DNA of 64,000 bases from Bacillus sp. FJAT-50079 (GCF_018343515.1 NZ_JAGYPD010000001.1:372001-436000); one strand, 5' to 3'. Shown: positions 8,953 through 23,235, counted from the first letter of the stretch. Translations and numbers: made by a program. Notes: generated from the letters alone by a model not told the origin.

Positions 8953-9186
8953 TCAAAATAATAATGTAAGTTGACGTGCCCAGTTTAAATAATCAAGAAA
9001 AAAATTACTAATTGTTGTCCCTAGTGCAATTGTGAGAAGGATATAGAGGAGTCTTGCTTGAAAAACACGGTTTTTTCTAAGCAATTTGTCAAAATGCAAA
9101 GCTTGCAATCCATAAAAGGAAATTGCAATAAAAAACAAATGCGAGATGATGCTAAGTAATGCTTGCTGTCCTAGCTCTTCCGCCAT
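8953..9186 (-). CDS. ywzB: Small membrane protein YwzB (DUF1146)
   Basis: 77-residue protein with two hydrophobic segments (about residues 9-28 and 45-65) separated by a basic loop, LRKNRVFQARLLYILLTIALG, matching the DUF1146 family. The start is the ATG at 9184-9186 (MAEELGQQALLS), preceded by GGAGG at 8 bases. A longer reading from 9294 would run through a hairpin and lacks family similarity. Conserved immediately after atpC in bacilli. Role unknown. Confidence 0.85.
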   Translation of the reverse strand: MAEELGQQALLSIISHLFFIAISFYGLQALHFDKLLRKNRVFQARLLYILLTIALGTTISNFFLDYLNWARQLTLLF

Positions 9187-9217
9187 GCAACAGACCTCCG
9201 ATTTTTCTGCAAAGATA

Positions 9218-9282
9218 AAGGCTGACCTCCTGTGCCTTGTTTCAATAAAAGGAAGCGAGGCACAATATGGTGAGTCAGCCTT
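9218..9282 (-). terminator. Hairpin after atpC, probable end or partial attenuator of the atp operon
   Basis: AAGGCTGAC (9218-9226) pairs with GTCAGCCTT (9274-9282), and an inner TGTGCCT/AGGCACA stem (9231-9237, 9258-9264) strengthens it. On the minus strand it is followed only by a broken T-run (TTATCTTT), so read-through to ywzB is possible. Confidence 0.6.
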
Positions 9283-9293
9283 CCTGTCAATCA

Positions 9294-9713
<420 letters not shown>

Positions 9714-9717
9714 CTAA

Positions 9718-12169
<2,452 letters not shown>

Positions 12170-12210
12170 TTATTTCACCACCTTTTATTTTGAGGCCCAC
12201 AGGATTTAGG

Positions 12211-12322
12211 TCACAACAGCATTGCAACAGAAGGTTTGCACGATGCAAGTCACAAAGGCGTTGCTCCATGACGCGGCGAATTTAGCCTTTGCTCCTTCAA
12301 TCGATTTAGCTGCTGCACCTTA
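12211..12322. repeat. Nested palindromic elements between atpA and atpG
   Basis: Inner copy 12250-12298: TCACAAAGGC ... GCCTTTGCTCCTTC. Outer copy: TCACAACAGC (12211-12220) and its partner TTTAGCTGCTGCACCTT (about 12305-12321). The inner copy is inserted inside the outer one. Compare the related copy at 15017-15089, where the arms are CAACAGC/GCTGTTG. Confidence 0.65.
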
Positions 12323-12359
12323 ACGGTGTTACCCGTCATTCCTATTAGTGAATATAACG

Positions 12360-12381
12360 GGAAACGGCGCTTACCGTTTCC
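12360..12381 (-). other. Hairpin just downstream of atpA
   Basis: GGAAACGG (12360-12367) and CCGTTTCC (12374-12381) form an 8-bp stem with a 6-base loop, 12 bases past the atpA stop. There is no T-run, so an mRNA-stabilising or processing role is likelier than termination. Confidence 0.6.
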
Positions 12382-12392
12382 GCCATTTATGT

Positions 12393-13913
<1,521 letters not shown>

Positions 13914-13931
13914 TCATTTTTCAAGTCTTCC

Positions 13932-14468
13932 TTAGTTAGTTAATGTACGTTCAAGACGGTCAAGTTTGCCACGCAAGCTACCGTCAAAAATTCGATTTCC
14001 AATACGGATTTTTAATCCGCCAAGCAAGTTTGAATCGACGATGTTTTCAATATTTAAAGAACGTCTACCGACTTTAGCCGCAAAAGACGCGGAAATCTCA
14101 TTCGTTTCGTCTGCTGTTAAAGGACGGGCTGAATATACTTTCGCAAGTGCGATCCCGCTCTCTTTATTGGCTAGGTTCATAAATGCATCTGCAACAGCTT
14201 CTATCTCATCTTGACGATGACGATCAAGCAGAAGCTCTAATGTATGAAGAACAGATGTTGAAACATTCGAAAAGACCGTTTTTAACACGTTCTTTTTTTC
14301 GTTGATTGACAACTTTGGAGAAGCTAGCAATGTAATAAAAGACGGATTTTCAACAATGACTTTTTTAACAACGCGCAGCTCATCTTCCAAGTTTGAAATC
14401 GTGTTTTGCTCTTTAGCCAATTCAAAAAGGGCTAAAGCGTAGCGTTCTGCGACTATACTTTGGCTCAT
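13932..14468 (-). CDS. atpH: ATP synthase F1 delta subunit
   Basis: 178-residue peripheral-stalk subunit joining F1 to the b dimer. It begins MSQSIVAERYALALFELAKE, the usual helical N-terminal domain, and ends with the conserved IRIGNRIFDGSLRGKLDRL segment typical of OSCP/delta proteins. Overlap-free, 2 bases after atpF. GGGAG lies upstream of the ATG. Confidence 0.97.
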   Translation of the reverse strand: MSQSIVAERYALALFELAKEQNTISNLEDELRVVKKVIVENPSFITLLASPKLSINEKKNVLKTVFSNVSTSVLHTLELLLDRHRQDEIEAVADAFMNLANKESGIALAKVYSARPLTADETNEISASFAAKVGRRSLNIENIVDSNLLGGLKIRIGNRIFDGSLRGKLDRLERTLTN

Positions 14469-14470
14469 CG

Positions 14471-14992
14471 CTATTCTCCCGCCCTTTGAATGTATTCATT
14501 GATCAATTGTTGTTGATCTTCCTCATTCAATTCTTTTTCAATTACTTTGGAAGCAATCAAGACAGATAAGGAAGCAACCTGCTCACGTAATGCACCAATT
14601 GCTTGCTCTTTTTGTTGGTTGATTTCAAGTAGTGCTGATTCCTTGATACGCTCAGCTTCTTGACGCGCTGTTTGAATGATTTCCTCGCGCTGTGCTTCAC
14701 CATGTTCTTTCGAGCTTTCAATCATTGCTTGAGCTTCTTGACGTGCTTCTTTTAATAATGCTCTTTGTTCTTCTAGCAATTTATTGGATTCAATGCGGCT
14801 TTTTTCCGCAGCTTCAATTTCATTTGCAATATGCTCTTCACGTTTAATCATGATTCCCATTAATGGTCCCCATGCAACTTTTTTCAATAAATACATGAGC
14901 ACAAGAAATGCTGCAATTGTGTATAAAATATCGCCACCGTTAAACAATGGGGCAGACTCAGTTGCTCCAAGTACAAATACCTTTGTAAGCAC
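14471..14992 (-). CDS. atpF: ATP synthase Fo b subunit
   Basis: 173-residue peripheral-stalk subunit. A single N-terminal membrane helix ([20 protein letters not shown]) is followed by a long charged coiled coil (residues about 50-150) and the C-terminal delta-binding region [21 protein letters not shown] choose the GTG at 14990-14992 ([13 protein letters not shown]) because AAAGGAG precedes it by 10 bases; a start at 15040 would run into the palindromic element upstream. Confidence 0.95.
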   Translation of the reverse strand: MLTKVFVLGATESAPLFNGGDILYTIAAFLVLMYLLKKVAWGPLMGIMIKREEHIANEIEAAEKSRIESNKLLEEQRALLKEARQEAQAMIESSKEHGEAQREEIIQTARQEAERIKESALLEINQQKEQAIGALREQVASLSVLIASKVIEKELNEEDQQQLINEYIQRAGE

Positions 14993-15016
14993 GTTTGCTT
15001 CACTCCTTTCAAAAAT

Positions 15017-15089
15017 CAGGTCCGCGCGCTTGCGGTTCACAACAGCATGACCACATGTGTGGCGAAGTTAGCTGTTGCTCCTTAACCTG
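15017..15089. repeat. Palindromic element upstream of atpF
   Basis: Outer arms CAGGT (15017-15021)/ACCTG (15085-15089); a CCGC/GCGG hairpin; main arms CAACAGC (15040-15046)/GCTGTTG (15071-15077); central palindrome CCACATGTGTGG (15051-15062). Ends GCTCCTTAACC. Same family as the copies at 12211-12322, with covarying arms. Confidence 0.7.
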
Positions 15090-15181
15090 TATTAATCAGA
15101 TCAAAAAGATGGATAATAAGAAGAAGAGTTTGTTATACTTCCTTCATCGAACTTTATTCAACAACCTGTATTACATAAAGG

Positions 15182-15218
15182 AATGGCGAAGTTTCTCAGC
15201 TAAGTGAGCTTCGCCATT
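15182..15218. other. Strong hairpin between atpE and atpF
   Basis: AATGGCGAAG (15182-15191) pairs perfectly with CTTCGCCATT (15209-15218). A T-rich tail lies on the plus side; on the minus (atp) strand the tail is CCTTTATG. It may stabilise or process the atpE message, which needs about ten-fold more product than its neighbours. Confidence 0.7.
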
Positions 15219-15256
15219 TTCTCGTCAGTGGCTTTAACTGTACGAATATCTTATTA

Positions 15257-15363
15257 TTGTCTAGCTCTAGGCACCCAACGACTTGCACGCTTCAGATATC
15301 TTTCTTATGATAAGTCAGATGCCGAAAGGAAGTATGTCGCTAAATGGGCTCCTTGCGCTATTC
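15257..15363 (+). repeat. Dispersed element (TTGTCTAGC type) abutting the atpE stop
   Basis: Begins TTGTCTAGCTCTAGGCACCC, contains TTTCTTATGATAAGTCAGAT and ends TGGGCTCCTTGCGCTATT; GGCACCCA pairs loosely with TGGGCTCC. Second member in this operon of the family described for 11162-11311, with a different central part. Confidence 0.6.
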
Positions 15364-15366
15364 TTA

Positions 15367-15600
<234 letters not shown>

Positions 15601-15646
15601 TTAAAATAAATGATATGATTTCCGCTCAAACGCGAACGGTTATATA

Positions 15647-16363
<717 letters not shown>

Positions 16364-16381
16364 TCACCTCTCTCTTCCAGA

Positions 16382-16759
16382 CTATTTACGGCTTTTGAAT
16401 ATTGATTGTATTGCAAAATCTATCATAATGACTACGTACGCAGTCACTACTCCAATAATTACGCTTATCAGGTGAAAAACATCCGGAAATTTCATCGCCA
16501 CATACAGTGCTATGATTACAGCGGCCATCCTCATCAATGTGCCGAGGGAATACACCTTTTTCCCCGTAGCAACCGCTTCACTAAAACGAAGCGTCTTTCT
16601 CATCAATAGCCAATGATTGTAAAGACTAACAGATGTACCGAGGATTAATCCCATAAAAATCGTTTTATGGTCAGTAAATCCCCAACCTAAAAAATAAATC
16701 GATAATAAATACAGTATGTATTTGCAATGTTTGTAGAATAGTTGTTGGAGCTCCGGCAT
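16382..16759 (-). CDS. atpI: ATP synthase accessory protein AtpI
   Basis: 125-residue hydrophobic protein with four predicted membrane helices, first gene of the operon. AtpI proteins help assemble the c-ring and have been linked to Mg2+ uptake in alkaliphilic bacilli. Recognition is by position and by the helix pattern (FMGLILGTSVSLYNHWLLMR); sequence conservation in this family is low. No upstream 'atpZ' is seen before it. Confidence 0.88.
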   Translation of the reverse strand: MPELQQLFYKHCKYILYLLSIYFLGWGFTDHKTIFMGLILGTSVSLYNHWLLMRKTLRFSEAVATGKKVYSLGTLMRMAAVIIALYVAMKFPDVFHLISVIIGVVTAYVVIMIDFAIQSIFKSRK

Positions 16760-16854
16760 GTCCTTTATCTCCTGAAAAGAAATGTCGAACTTTGTGGTAT
16801 TGCGGAAAGAAGTTCGTTAGTATGATGGGTATAAAAGACGTTTTCTAGCTATTT

Positions 16855-16882
16855 TGTATATAAAAAGCCTGTGAGCGCTCAA
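16855..16882 (-). promoter_or_regulatory. Possible sigma-A promoter of the atp operon
   Basis: Minus strand TTGAGC (16877-16882), 16 bases, TATACA (16855-16860), about 90 bases before atpI. Matches are only 4 of 6 in each box. The 16883-17083 stretch is otherwise AT-rich with nothing recognised. Confidence 0.35.
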
Positions 16883-17083
16883 GCTGATCATCTAATAATA
16901 TATAGTAGAATTTTTGTTACCCATACCCTTTGTTAGCATACAATAGCACATATTTAAAGTCAATTGCTTTCGGGACTAAATAATGTAAAGGTTTTAACGG
17001 TTCACCGCTTTGTTCACAAAATCATCAAATTTTAAATTCAGAAGACAACGAACGCGGGTGTATCTGTCGATTTTTCGCAACAA

Positions 17084-17115
17084 AAAAAAGACGAAGTTTG
17101 TCCCTCGTCTTTTTT
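17084..17115 (-). terminator. Terminator of upp
   Basis: AAGACGA and TCGTCTT arms (17088-17094, 17105-17111) with a short loop, T-runs on both sides; 9 bases past the upp stop. Confidence 0.85.
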
Positions 17116-17123
17116 CTAAAAAA

Positions 17124-17753
17124 TTACTTCGTTCCGAATAAACGGTCACCCGCATCTCCAAGTCCTGGTACGATGTAGCCATGCTCATTTAGTTTTTCAT
17201 CAAGACCAGCAATATAAATGTCTACATCAGGGTGAGCTTCTTTCATTGCTTCCACACCTTCTGGAGCAGCGATCAGGCACATGAATTTAATATGTGTAGC
17301 TCCGCGCTTTTTCAATGCATCGATCGCAGCAACTGCTGATCCGCCTGTTGCTAGCATCGGGTCTACGACAATTAATTCCCTCTCTTCCACTCCAGGTGGT
17401 AATTTTGTGTAATATTCCACCGGCTGTAATGTTTCTGGGTCTCGATATAAACCGATATGACCAACTTTTGCGGCCGGAATCAAATTTAAAATCCCATCAA
17501 CCATGCCAATGCCCGCTCGCAGAATAGGAATAATTCCTAATTTTTTACCTGCTAATACTTTAGACTTGGCCGTACTTACAGGGGTTTCCACCTCAATTTC
17601 TTGCAGTGGCATCTCCCGTGTAATTTCGAACATCATTAAAGCGGCAACTTCATCGACAAGTTCGCGGAATTCTTTTGTTCCTGTGTTTTTATCCCGAATA
17701 TACGTGATTTTATGTTGTATGAGAGGATGGTCGAACACATATACTTTAGCCAT
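17124..17753 (-). CDS. upp: Uracil phosphoribosyltransferase
   Basis: 209-residue salvage enzyme making UMP from uracil and PRPP. The PRPP loop [17 protein letters not shown] and the uracil-binding C-terminus [20 protein letters not shown] are intact, as is [15 protein letters not shown]. Length is standard. AAAGGAG lies 8 bases ahead of the ATG. It sits between glyA and the atp operon as in B. subtilis and has its own terminator. Confidence 0.97.
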   Translation of the reverse strand: MAKVYVFDHPLIQHKITYIRDKNTGTKEFRELVDEVAALMMFEITREMPLQEIEVETPVSTAKSKVLAGKKLGIIPILRAGIGMVDGILNLIPAAKVGHIGLYRDPETLQPVEYYTKLPPGVEERELIVVDPMLATGGSAVAAIDALKKRGATHIKFMCLIAAPEGVEAMKEAHPDVDIYIAGLDEKLNEHGYIVPGLGDAGDRLFGTK

Positions 17754-17873
17754 GTGATATCGCTCCTTTTATATGGGTCATGCCGACTTCTGACTCATCG
17801 GCTTGTCTTGATTATTCTACATAAAAGTAAATCGTTCAGCAAGGAAAATCCAACGATCTTCGATAGGAACATG

Positions 17874-18067
17874 AATTGCACGACTTCAAGTGTGTGATAC
17901 ATGATTTTATTTCGTAATTACCGACTTTGGATTGAAGTTGTATGAGCTTTTTGTATAATTCACGACTTCGGGAGTGGATTGCTTGAGTTTTTTTCCGCAA
18001 TTGCGTCAGTTTGAGCGTGAATTGCGTAAGTTTGGTCATGAATTGCGTATCTTTTTGCGTAATTGCA
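17874..18067. repeat. Intergenic array with about 21-bp period (AATTGCG core)
   Basis: AATTGC-like cores occur at 17874, 17916, 17936, 17957, 17977, 17999, 18020, 18041 and 18061, i.e. every 20-22 bases. Copies near glyA are the best conserved (GAATTGCGTAAGTTTGG type); those near upp have decayed. It fills most of the 384-bp glyA-upp gap. Compare the array at 59180-59269, which has the complementary core CGCAATT. Confidence 0.8.
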
Positions 18068-18090
18068 CAACTTCCATTCTTTCAAAAGGA

Positions 18091-18125
18091 AAACCGTCCA
18101 ACTCTTAATAAAGAGCGAACGGTTT
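18091..18125 (-). terminator. Terminator of glyA
   Basis: AAACCGT (18091-18097)/ACGGTTT (18119-18125) with inner CTCTT/AAGAG; T-rich tail on the minus strand. 12 bases past the glyA stop. Confidence 0.85.
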
Positions 18126-18137
18126 TTATCATGTCGA

Positions 18138-19373
18138 TTATTCATAAAGTGGGAATTTCGCTGTTAATGATTCAACGCGATTGCGTGCTTCTTCCAATTT
18201 CGCTTCGTCTTCGTGATTTTTTAGTACAAAACCAATAATCGATGCAATTTCATCCATTTCTTCTAGACCGAAGCCTCTTGATGTAACAGCTGGTGTACCG
18301 ATACGAATTCCGCTTGTTGTAAAAGGACCTTCTGGATCGTATGGGATCGTATTTTTATTCACCGTTACGCCAACATCATCAAGAACTTTTTCTGCTACTT
18401 TTCCAGTTAAACCGAGCGGACGTAAATCTAGTAGTAATAAGTGATTGTCCGTTCCATCAGAAACGATGTCAAGGCCTTCTTTTTTCAATGATTCACCTAG
18501 ACGTCTTGCATTGCTGATCACGTTTTCGATATATGTTTTGTACTCATCTGTTAAAGCTTCTTTAAATGCAACAGCTTTTCCAGCGATTACATGCATAAGT
18601 GGACCGCCTTGTAATCCAGGGAAAACGGCGCTATCAATTTTCTTCGCAAATTCTTCTTTACATAAAACCATTCCGCCACGTGGACCGCGTAAGGTTTTAT
18701 GTGTTGTCGTTGTAACGAAATCTGAGTATGGAACTGGATTTGGATGAAGTCCAACTGCAACAAGACCTGCAATATGAGCCATATCCACCATTAAATACGC
18801 GCCAACTTCATCAGCGATTTCACGGAACTTTTTAAAATCAATTTCACGTGGATACGCGCTTGCACCAGCAACGATTAATTTCGGCTTATGCTCAATTGCT
18901 TTTGCACGTACATCTTCGTAATTAATTCGATGTGTTTCCTTGTCTACACCGTATTCAACAAAATTGTATTGAACTCCACTAAAGTTCACAGGACTTCCGT
19001 GCGTTAAATGTCCACCGTGTGATAAATTCATACCTAATACCGTATCCCCTTGTTCAAGAACAGTGAAGTAAACGGCCATATTTGCTTGGGCACCGGAATG
19101 AGGCTGCACATTTGCATGGTCCGCACCGAAAATTTCCTTCGCCCGGTCACGTGCTAAATCTTCAGCAACGTCCACATATTCACAACCACCATAATAGCGT
19201 CTTCCCGGATATCCCTCTGCATATTTATTTGTCAATACTGAGCCTTGTGCTTCCATTACAGCCTCGCTGACAAAGTTCTCAGATGCAATCAATTCAATTT
19301 TCGTACGTTGACGCTTCAATTCATTTTGAATCGCTTCATACACTTGTGAATCTTGTTGTGCAATTTTACTCAT
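18138..19373 (-). CDS. glyA: Serine hydroxymethyltransferase
   Basis: 411-residue PLP enzyme interconverting serine and glycine with transfer of a one-carbon unit to tetrahydrofolate. The PLP lysine is in [30 protein letters not shown] and [17 protein letters not shown] are further signatures. Start at 19371-19373 ([18 protein letters not shown]), with GAGGGGG 8 bases upstream; the five extra codons of a longer reading include that site. Two PurBox-like sequences lie about 110-155 bases upstream, in keeping with PurR control known for glyA in B. subtilis. Confidence 0.97.
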   Translation of the reverse strand: MSKIAQQDSQVYEAIQNELKRQRTKIELIASENFVSEAVMEAQGSVLTNKYAEGYPGRRYYGGCEYVDVAEDLARDRAKEIFGADHANVQPHSGAQANMAVYFTVLEQGDTVLGMNLSHGGHLTHGSPVNFSGVQYNFVEYGVDKETHRINYEDVRAKAIEHKPKLIVAGASAYPREIDFKKFREIADEVGAYLMVDMAHIAGLVAVGLHPNPVPYSDFVTTTTHKTLRGPRGGMVLCKEEFAKKIDSAVFPGLQGGPLMHVIAGKAVAFKEALTDEYKTYIENVISNARRLGESLKKEGLDIVSDGTDNHLLLLDLRPLGLTGKVAEKVLDDVGVTVNKNTIPYDPEGPFTTSGIRIGTPAVTSRGFGLEEMDEIASIIGFVLKNHEDEAKLEEARNRVESLTAKFPLYE

Positions 19374-19483
19374 TGCGCTCCCCCTCATTTATGTTCGTTC
19401 GATTTTAATATGAATCAAAATTTCCTTTTCATTCTACCACTTTCATTCGCCTTTGCCAACGCTTTTCGGCATAAATTTGGTCA

Positions 19484-19528
19484 AAAATCGAACATTAACA
19501 TTAAAATACAATAAAATTGTTCAGTTTC
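19484..19528 (-). promoter_or_regulatory. Candidate PurR operator upstream of glyA (pair of PurBoxes)
   Basis: Plus strand AAAATCGAACATT (19484-19496) matches the PurBox AWWWCCGAACWWT at 12 of 13; the inverted ATTGTTCAGTTTC (19516-19528) matches at 11 of 13; 19 bases lie between. B. subtilis PurR needs two inverted PurBoxes about 16-17 bases apart, so spacing is slightly long. Confidence 0.45.
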
Positions 19529-19537
19529 TGCTTTTAA

Positions 19538-20080
19538 CTATGCGTATCTCGCTCTTTCTCCTCCGATTAACTTTGGACGAGAAGCAGCAATCGTTACATG
19601 TGCGCCACCAAGCTGTTTTTGGCCAATGCGCACTGGAACTGCGACATGCTTAATATGCATCCCAATAAATGTGTCGCCAATATCAATGCCTGCATTCGCT
19701 TGAATAAATTCAACAACAACCGGATCTTGAAATTGGCTAAAAGCGAACGTTGCCATTGCTCCACCAGCATTTCTTGCGGGAATAACCGAAACTTCCTCCC
19801 AATTCCGGCGCTCAGCTACGGATCTTTCAACGACAAGAGCCCGATTAATATGTTCACAGCCCTGAAAAGCAAGATGAATGGCAGATTCATCTGCATATTT
19901 TTTTAACTCAGAAAAAATCATCTCTGCAATTTCAACTGTCCCTGCTGTACCTATTTTTTCCCCAGCTACCTCTGAAGTGGAACAGCCGACTACAAGGACA
20001 CTTCCCTCTTTCAGTTGCAATTGTTGTTTACACCCATGAACAATTTCCAGCATTTGTTCACGCCATTTCTCCATTTGCAC
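19538..20080 (-). CDS. ywlG: YwlG / UPF0340 family protein
   Basis: 180-residue cytosolic protein of the UPF0340 (TIGR01440) family, recognised from SVLVVGCSTSEVAGEKIGTAG near the N-terminus, the NAGGAMATFAFSQFQDPVVVE region and GDTFIGMHIKHVAVPVR. It probably starts at GTG 20080 with AAAGGATG upstream. Always found between glyA and rpiB in bacilli; biochemical function is not established. Confidence 0.88.
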   Translation of the reverse strand: MQMEKWREQMLEIVHGCKQQLQLKEGSVLVVGCSTSEVAGEKIGTAGTVEIAEMIFSELKKYADESAIHLAFQGCEHINRALVVERSVAERRNWEEVSVIPARNAGGAMATFAFSQFQDPVVVEFIQANAGIDIGDTFIGMHIKHVAVPVRIGQKQLGGAHVTIAASRPKLIGGERARYA

Positions 20081-20114
20081 CGGATTTACACATCCTTTTA
20101 TGAATTACAGCAAA

Positions 20115-20564
20115 TTATTCTGATTGTGCCTCTTCATATTGACCTACTTTGCCAATTCTCGTCGCATGTCTGCCGCCTTCAAATTCTGTTTCCAACCATA
20201 ATTGGACAATGTCACGTGCCAGTCCTGCCCCGATAACACGTTCTCCCATTGCAATGACGTTGGTATCATTATGCATTCTCGTCATTCTTGCACTAAATGT
20301 GTCATGAACAAGCGCACAGCGAATTCCCTTTACTTTATTCGCAGCAATACTCATCCCAATTCCTGTTCCACAAATTAAAATCCCGCGATCAAATTCACCT
20401 TTTGCCACTTTTTCCGCTACTGGAAGAGCGTAGTCAGGGTAATCAACAGATGTTTCACAATCACAGCCAAAATCAACGTATTCAATTTTCAGCTCGTCCA
20501 ACAACGCTCTAATTTCCTCTCGTATATGAATGCCTCCATGGTCTGAAGCTAATGCTACTCTCAT
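20115..20564 (-). CDS. rpiB: Ribose-5-phosphate isomerase B-type protein (RpiB/YwlF)
   Basis: 149-residue enzyme of the RpiB/LacAB family, expected to interconvert ribulose-5-P and ribose-5-P. Family marks: ASDHGGIHIREEI at the start, the catalytic Cys in ILICGTGIGMSIAANK, and VHDTFSARMTRMHNDTNVIA. Two adjacent ATGs (20567, 20564) follow GAGGAGG; the second gives the better spacing (8 bases) and matches the usual MRVALASD start. Upstream lies the chemoreceptor gene. Confidence 0.93.
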   Translation of the reverse strand: MRVALASDHGGIHIREEIRALLDELKIEYVDFGCDCETSVDYPDYALPVAEKVAKGEFDRGILICGTGIGMSIAANKVKGIRCALVHDTFSARMTRMHNDTNVIAMGERVIGAGLARDIVQLWLETEFEGGRHATRIGKVGQYEEAQSE

Positions 20565-20630
20565 CATTATTACCTCCTCAATAAATTTAAGAAGCAAGTC
20601 GAAATCAACTTGCTTAATTATCTATGTTCA

Positions 20631-21923
20631 TTATATATGGAATCGTGAGATTGTGTCTTTTAATATGCTGGCTTGTTTTCGTAATTGTTCACAAAGTGCA
20701 TCAATTTCCATCATATCGACGGATTGCTCTTTTGCCTTCGTCGCCACTTCTTCTGCTCCTGCCGATGTTTCTTCAGCAATCGCAGCTACTTCTTGTGATT
20801 GAATAGAAGTGTGATGTACACTTTCCATTTGGCGATCAACCAATGCCGATATGTCTTTTACAGATGCCGCAACTTGATGTATCGTTGTTGTCATTTCTTC
20901 AATGACCTCATTTGTTTTTGTCCCTTTTAACGCTTCCTCATTCGCTGAATGAACTTGTTCAGTAATTTGTTCAACTACATTTGTCACACCAGATTGAATG
21001 TTTTGAAGCAAATCCGAAATACCTTGTACAGCCGATGCACTCTCATCCGCAAGCTTCCTTACTTCTTCAGCAACAACAGCAAACCCTTTCCCATGTTCGC
21101 CCGCTCGTGCCGCTTCAATTGAGGCATTTAATGCGAGTAAATTGGTTTGATTGGCAATATCTCCAACAAGCTGAATAATCTTCTCCACTTCTCGTGCATG
21201 ATCTTCTAGCTTTCGTACGGTTTTTAATGATGTACGATTTTCCTCCGCCAATCGTTCAATTCCAACGACGAGTGACTCAACGACTTTCTTGCTTTCCACC
21301 AGTTCATCGACCATCGCAACCGAAATATCTTCAGATACTTTCGCTTTTTCTTGAACATCCATTGCAATCTTACTAATATCTTCTACCGATTCCGCTGTTG
21401 CTTGAATCGCCGCAGCCGAACTTTCGGCGCCCGCAGAAATTTCGCCCATTGTGTATGAAGCGCTTTCCGATTCTTCCGTTGCACGCTTAGACTTTTCAGA
21501 AATAGCAATAACCTTTTCATTCGTTTGATCAAAGTTATCATCAATATGACTGATCATTTCACGTAAATTGGCAAGCATTTGGTTAAACGCCCGTCCAAGT
21601 GAATTCATTTCATCATCCACATTTTTGATGTCTACGTCTTGCCCAATATCGCCTTCACTTGCTCTTATTGCCGCCATTTCCAATCGCTGCAACGGTCTCG
21701 TAATGACGATCGCTGCAAAATAAGCCAAAATCCCCGACCACATAATGCCTAATAAAAGTGTTACAAGCATAAACACTTGCTGACTCATAAACTCTTCAAC
21801 ATATGGATAAAGGAAATATAGAAAAAACGCACTTGTAGAGTATGTAATAAAAGCGAGTAATACAGTAAATAAAACGAGCTTTTTTTGTAATCCGAATTTA
21901 TATTTTCGTTTTTTCATCGTCAA
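20631..21923 (-). CDS. Methyl-accepting chemotaxis protein without an external sensor domain
   Basis: 430-residue receptor. Two membrane helices (about residues 15-35 and 48-72) are separated by only about a dozen external residues, so there is no periplasmic ligand domain. A HAMP domain follows ([20 protein letters not shown]), then the cytoplasmic signalling coiled coil with the conserved hairpin tip [20 protein letters not shown]. It overlaps the ywlE stop by four bases, so it is translationally coupled. Start is TTG 21923 or ATG 21917. It likely senses something in the membrane or cytosol; the stimulus cannot be guessed. Confidence 0.9.
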   Translation of the reverse strand: MTMKKRKYKFGLQKKLVLFTVLLAFITYSTSAFFLYFLYPYVEEFMSQQVFMLVTLLLGIMWSGILAYFAAIVITRPLQRLEMAAIRASEGDIGQDVDIKNVDDEMNSLGRAFNQMLANLREMISHIDDNFDQTNEKVIAISEKSKRATEESESASYTMGEISAGAESSAAAIQATAESVEDISKIAMDVQEKAKVSEDISVAMVDELVESKKVVESLVVGIERLAEENRTSLKTVRKLEDHAREVEKIIQLVGDIANQTNLLALNASIEAARAGEHGKGFAVVAEEVRKLADESASAVQGISDLLQNIQSGVTNVVEQITEQVHSANEEALKGTKTNEVIEEMTTTIHQVAASVKDISALVDRQMESVHHTSIQSQEVAAIAEETSAGAEEVATKAKEQSVDMMEIDALCEQLRKQASILKDTISRFHI

Positions 21924-22363
21924 CCAACCTTCTCCTCTGCGATTCGCTTAATTAATTGATATAGCTCATGAAATGTTTCCCTATACACATTAATGTCGCC
22001 CCCATAAGGGTCAAAAACATCAACATCTCCATCGTTTGTATGATTGGCATATTCTTTTAATGTAAACACTTTATGAGCCGCTATCGGAAATTGACCGATC
22101 AACATATCTTTATGAGCATTTGTCATCGTTAAAATAAGATCTGCCCACGTTAAGTCCGTTTCATTTACGTTTTTTGATGTATGATTGATCACTATTCCAT
22201 TTTCCTCTAATACGGCAATCGAATGGCTTGCAGCATCGGCTCCTTCCATCGCAAATACGCCAGCCGATTTTGCTTGCGCACTGTCGGATGTAAGATGATT
22301 GTATATCGCTTCAGCCATTGGGCTGCGACATGTATTACCCGTACATATAAAAAGAATATTCAA
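21920..22363 (-). CDS. ywlE: Protein-arginine-phosphatase YwlE
   Basis: 147-residue low-molecular-weight phosphatase. The P-loop [15 protein letters not shown] has the CxxGNTCRS form with Thr after Asn, the residue known to direct YwlE toward phospho-arginine rather than phospho-tyrosine; the general acid Asp is in VFDPYGGDI. It would reverse McsB arginine phosphorylation that marks proteins for ClpCP. The start is probably TTG at 22361-22363 (NILFICTGN), 10 bases after AAAGGAGG; a longer ATG reading from 22384 contains that site. Confidence 0.92.
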   Translation of the reverse strand: MNILFICTGNTCRSPMAEAIYNHLTSDSAQAKSAGVFAMEGADAASHSIAVLEENGIVINHTSKNVNETDLTWADLILTMTNAHKDMLIGQFPIAAHKVFTLKEYANHTNDGDVDVFDPYGGDINVYRETFHELYQLIKRIAEEKVG

Positions 22364-22493
22364 TGTTGGATTCCCTCCTTTCACTCATTATAATACATCC
22401 CTCTCTAGGTCAAAAGTCCGAAGGGGGCATTTCGATTTTTTATTGTTAAAGTTATCCACATGCGCTTATTCTATCACTTCTTCAGCAACAAAA

Positions 22494-22528
22494 AAAGACA
22501 GCTTTCAAAGGAATGCTGCCTTTTTTTA
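22494..22528 (-). terminator. Terminator downstream of mntP
   Basis: On the minus strand GGCAGC and GCTGTC arms (one G-T pair) with T-runs. The 320-bp gap between mntP and ywlE holds otherwise nothing I recognise. Confidence 0.65.
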
Positions 22529-22683
22529 CACGAATAAGTATTTAAAATGATTTTTAGTAGGACTATTTTCATGCGGCACCTTCCAATCAGTTGATATTTG
22601 CGTTGCCACAGAATGTGAGAAAATTAGTTTTGCCCTTCATTCGGTTCCAGCAGCTGTTCTAAGTACGAGCACCCGCCCCTTTC

Positions 22684-23235
22684 TTATAGTGGAAGTAATA
22701 ATTTTATCCCAAACAAGAATAATATAATACCGCCAAGCAATTCACCATATGCCCCGAGTAGGTTTTCTACTCTTCGCCCAATAATCAATGCCCCCCACGT
22801 TAAAATAGAGGCAACGAGACCAAAACAGATGACCGCAGCAGCAGCCCGTACTCCAAAAATCCCTAGGCTCAACCCCGCTGAAAAACTATCGAGGCTTACG
22901 ATAAATGAAAAGATGATTAACCCTTTACCGACAGGGACTGTGAAAGATGCCCTTTCCTTCTTTGCCTGAAAAACAGAAATGATCATCTGCACACCAATTA
23001 TAATGAGCAAACAACCGCCAATATAGTCGGTAATTCTTCCGAATGTACCTGATAATAAGTATCCAGCAAATATGCCTAACAAAGGCATGACCACATGAAA
23101 AAAGCCAACGATGAGTCCTATGTAGAAAATTTGCCGGAGCCTTAATTGATAAATACCCATCCCAAGCGAAATCGAAAATGCGTCCATTCCGACTGCAAAG
23201 GCCATGATTAACAACGTAATAATTTCTGGATGCAA
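22684..23235 (-). CDS. mntP: Putative manganese efflux pump MntP
   Basis: 183-residue membrane protein with six predicted helices in two repeats of three, the DUF204/MntP arrangement. The paired acidic motifs are AFAVGMDAFSISLGMG in helix 1 and VSLDSFSAGLSLGIFG in helix 4, whose Asp residues line the transport path. The start is uncertain: TTG at 23233-23235 (LHPEIITLLIM) has GGGGG 10 bases upstream, whereas the ATG at 23265 lacks a usable site. Follows ywlC; B. subtilis calls it ywlD. Confidence 0.87.
   Translation of the reverse strand: MHPEIITLLIMAFAVGMDAFSISLGMGIYQLRLRQIFYIGLIVGFFHVVMPLLGIFAGYLLSGTFGRITDYIGGCLLIIIGVQMIISVFQAKKERASFTVPVGKGLIIFSFIVSLDSFSAGLSLGIFGVRAAAAVICFGLVASILTWGALIIGRRVENLLGAYGELLGGIILFLFGIKLLLPL

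Noticed and set aside
17836-18238. Short ORFs on both strands in the glyA-upp gap
   Set aside because: Created by the AATTGCG array and the glyA terminator; no ribosome sites and no family resemblance.
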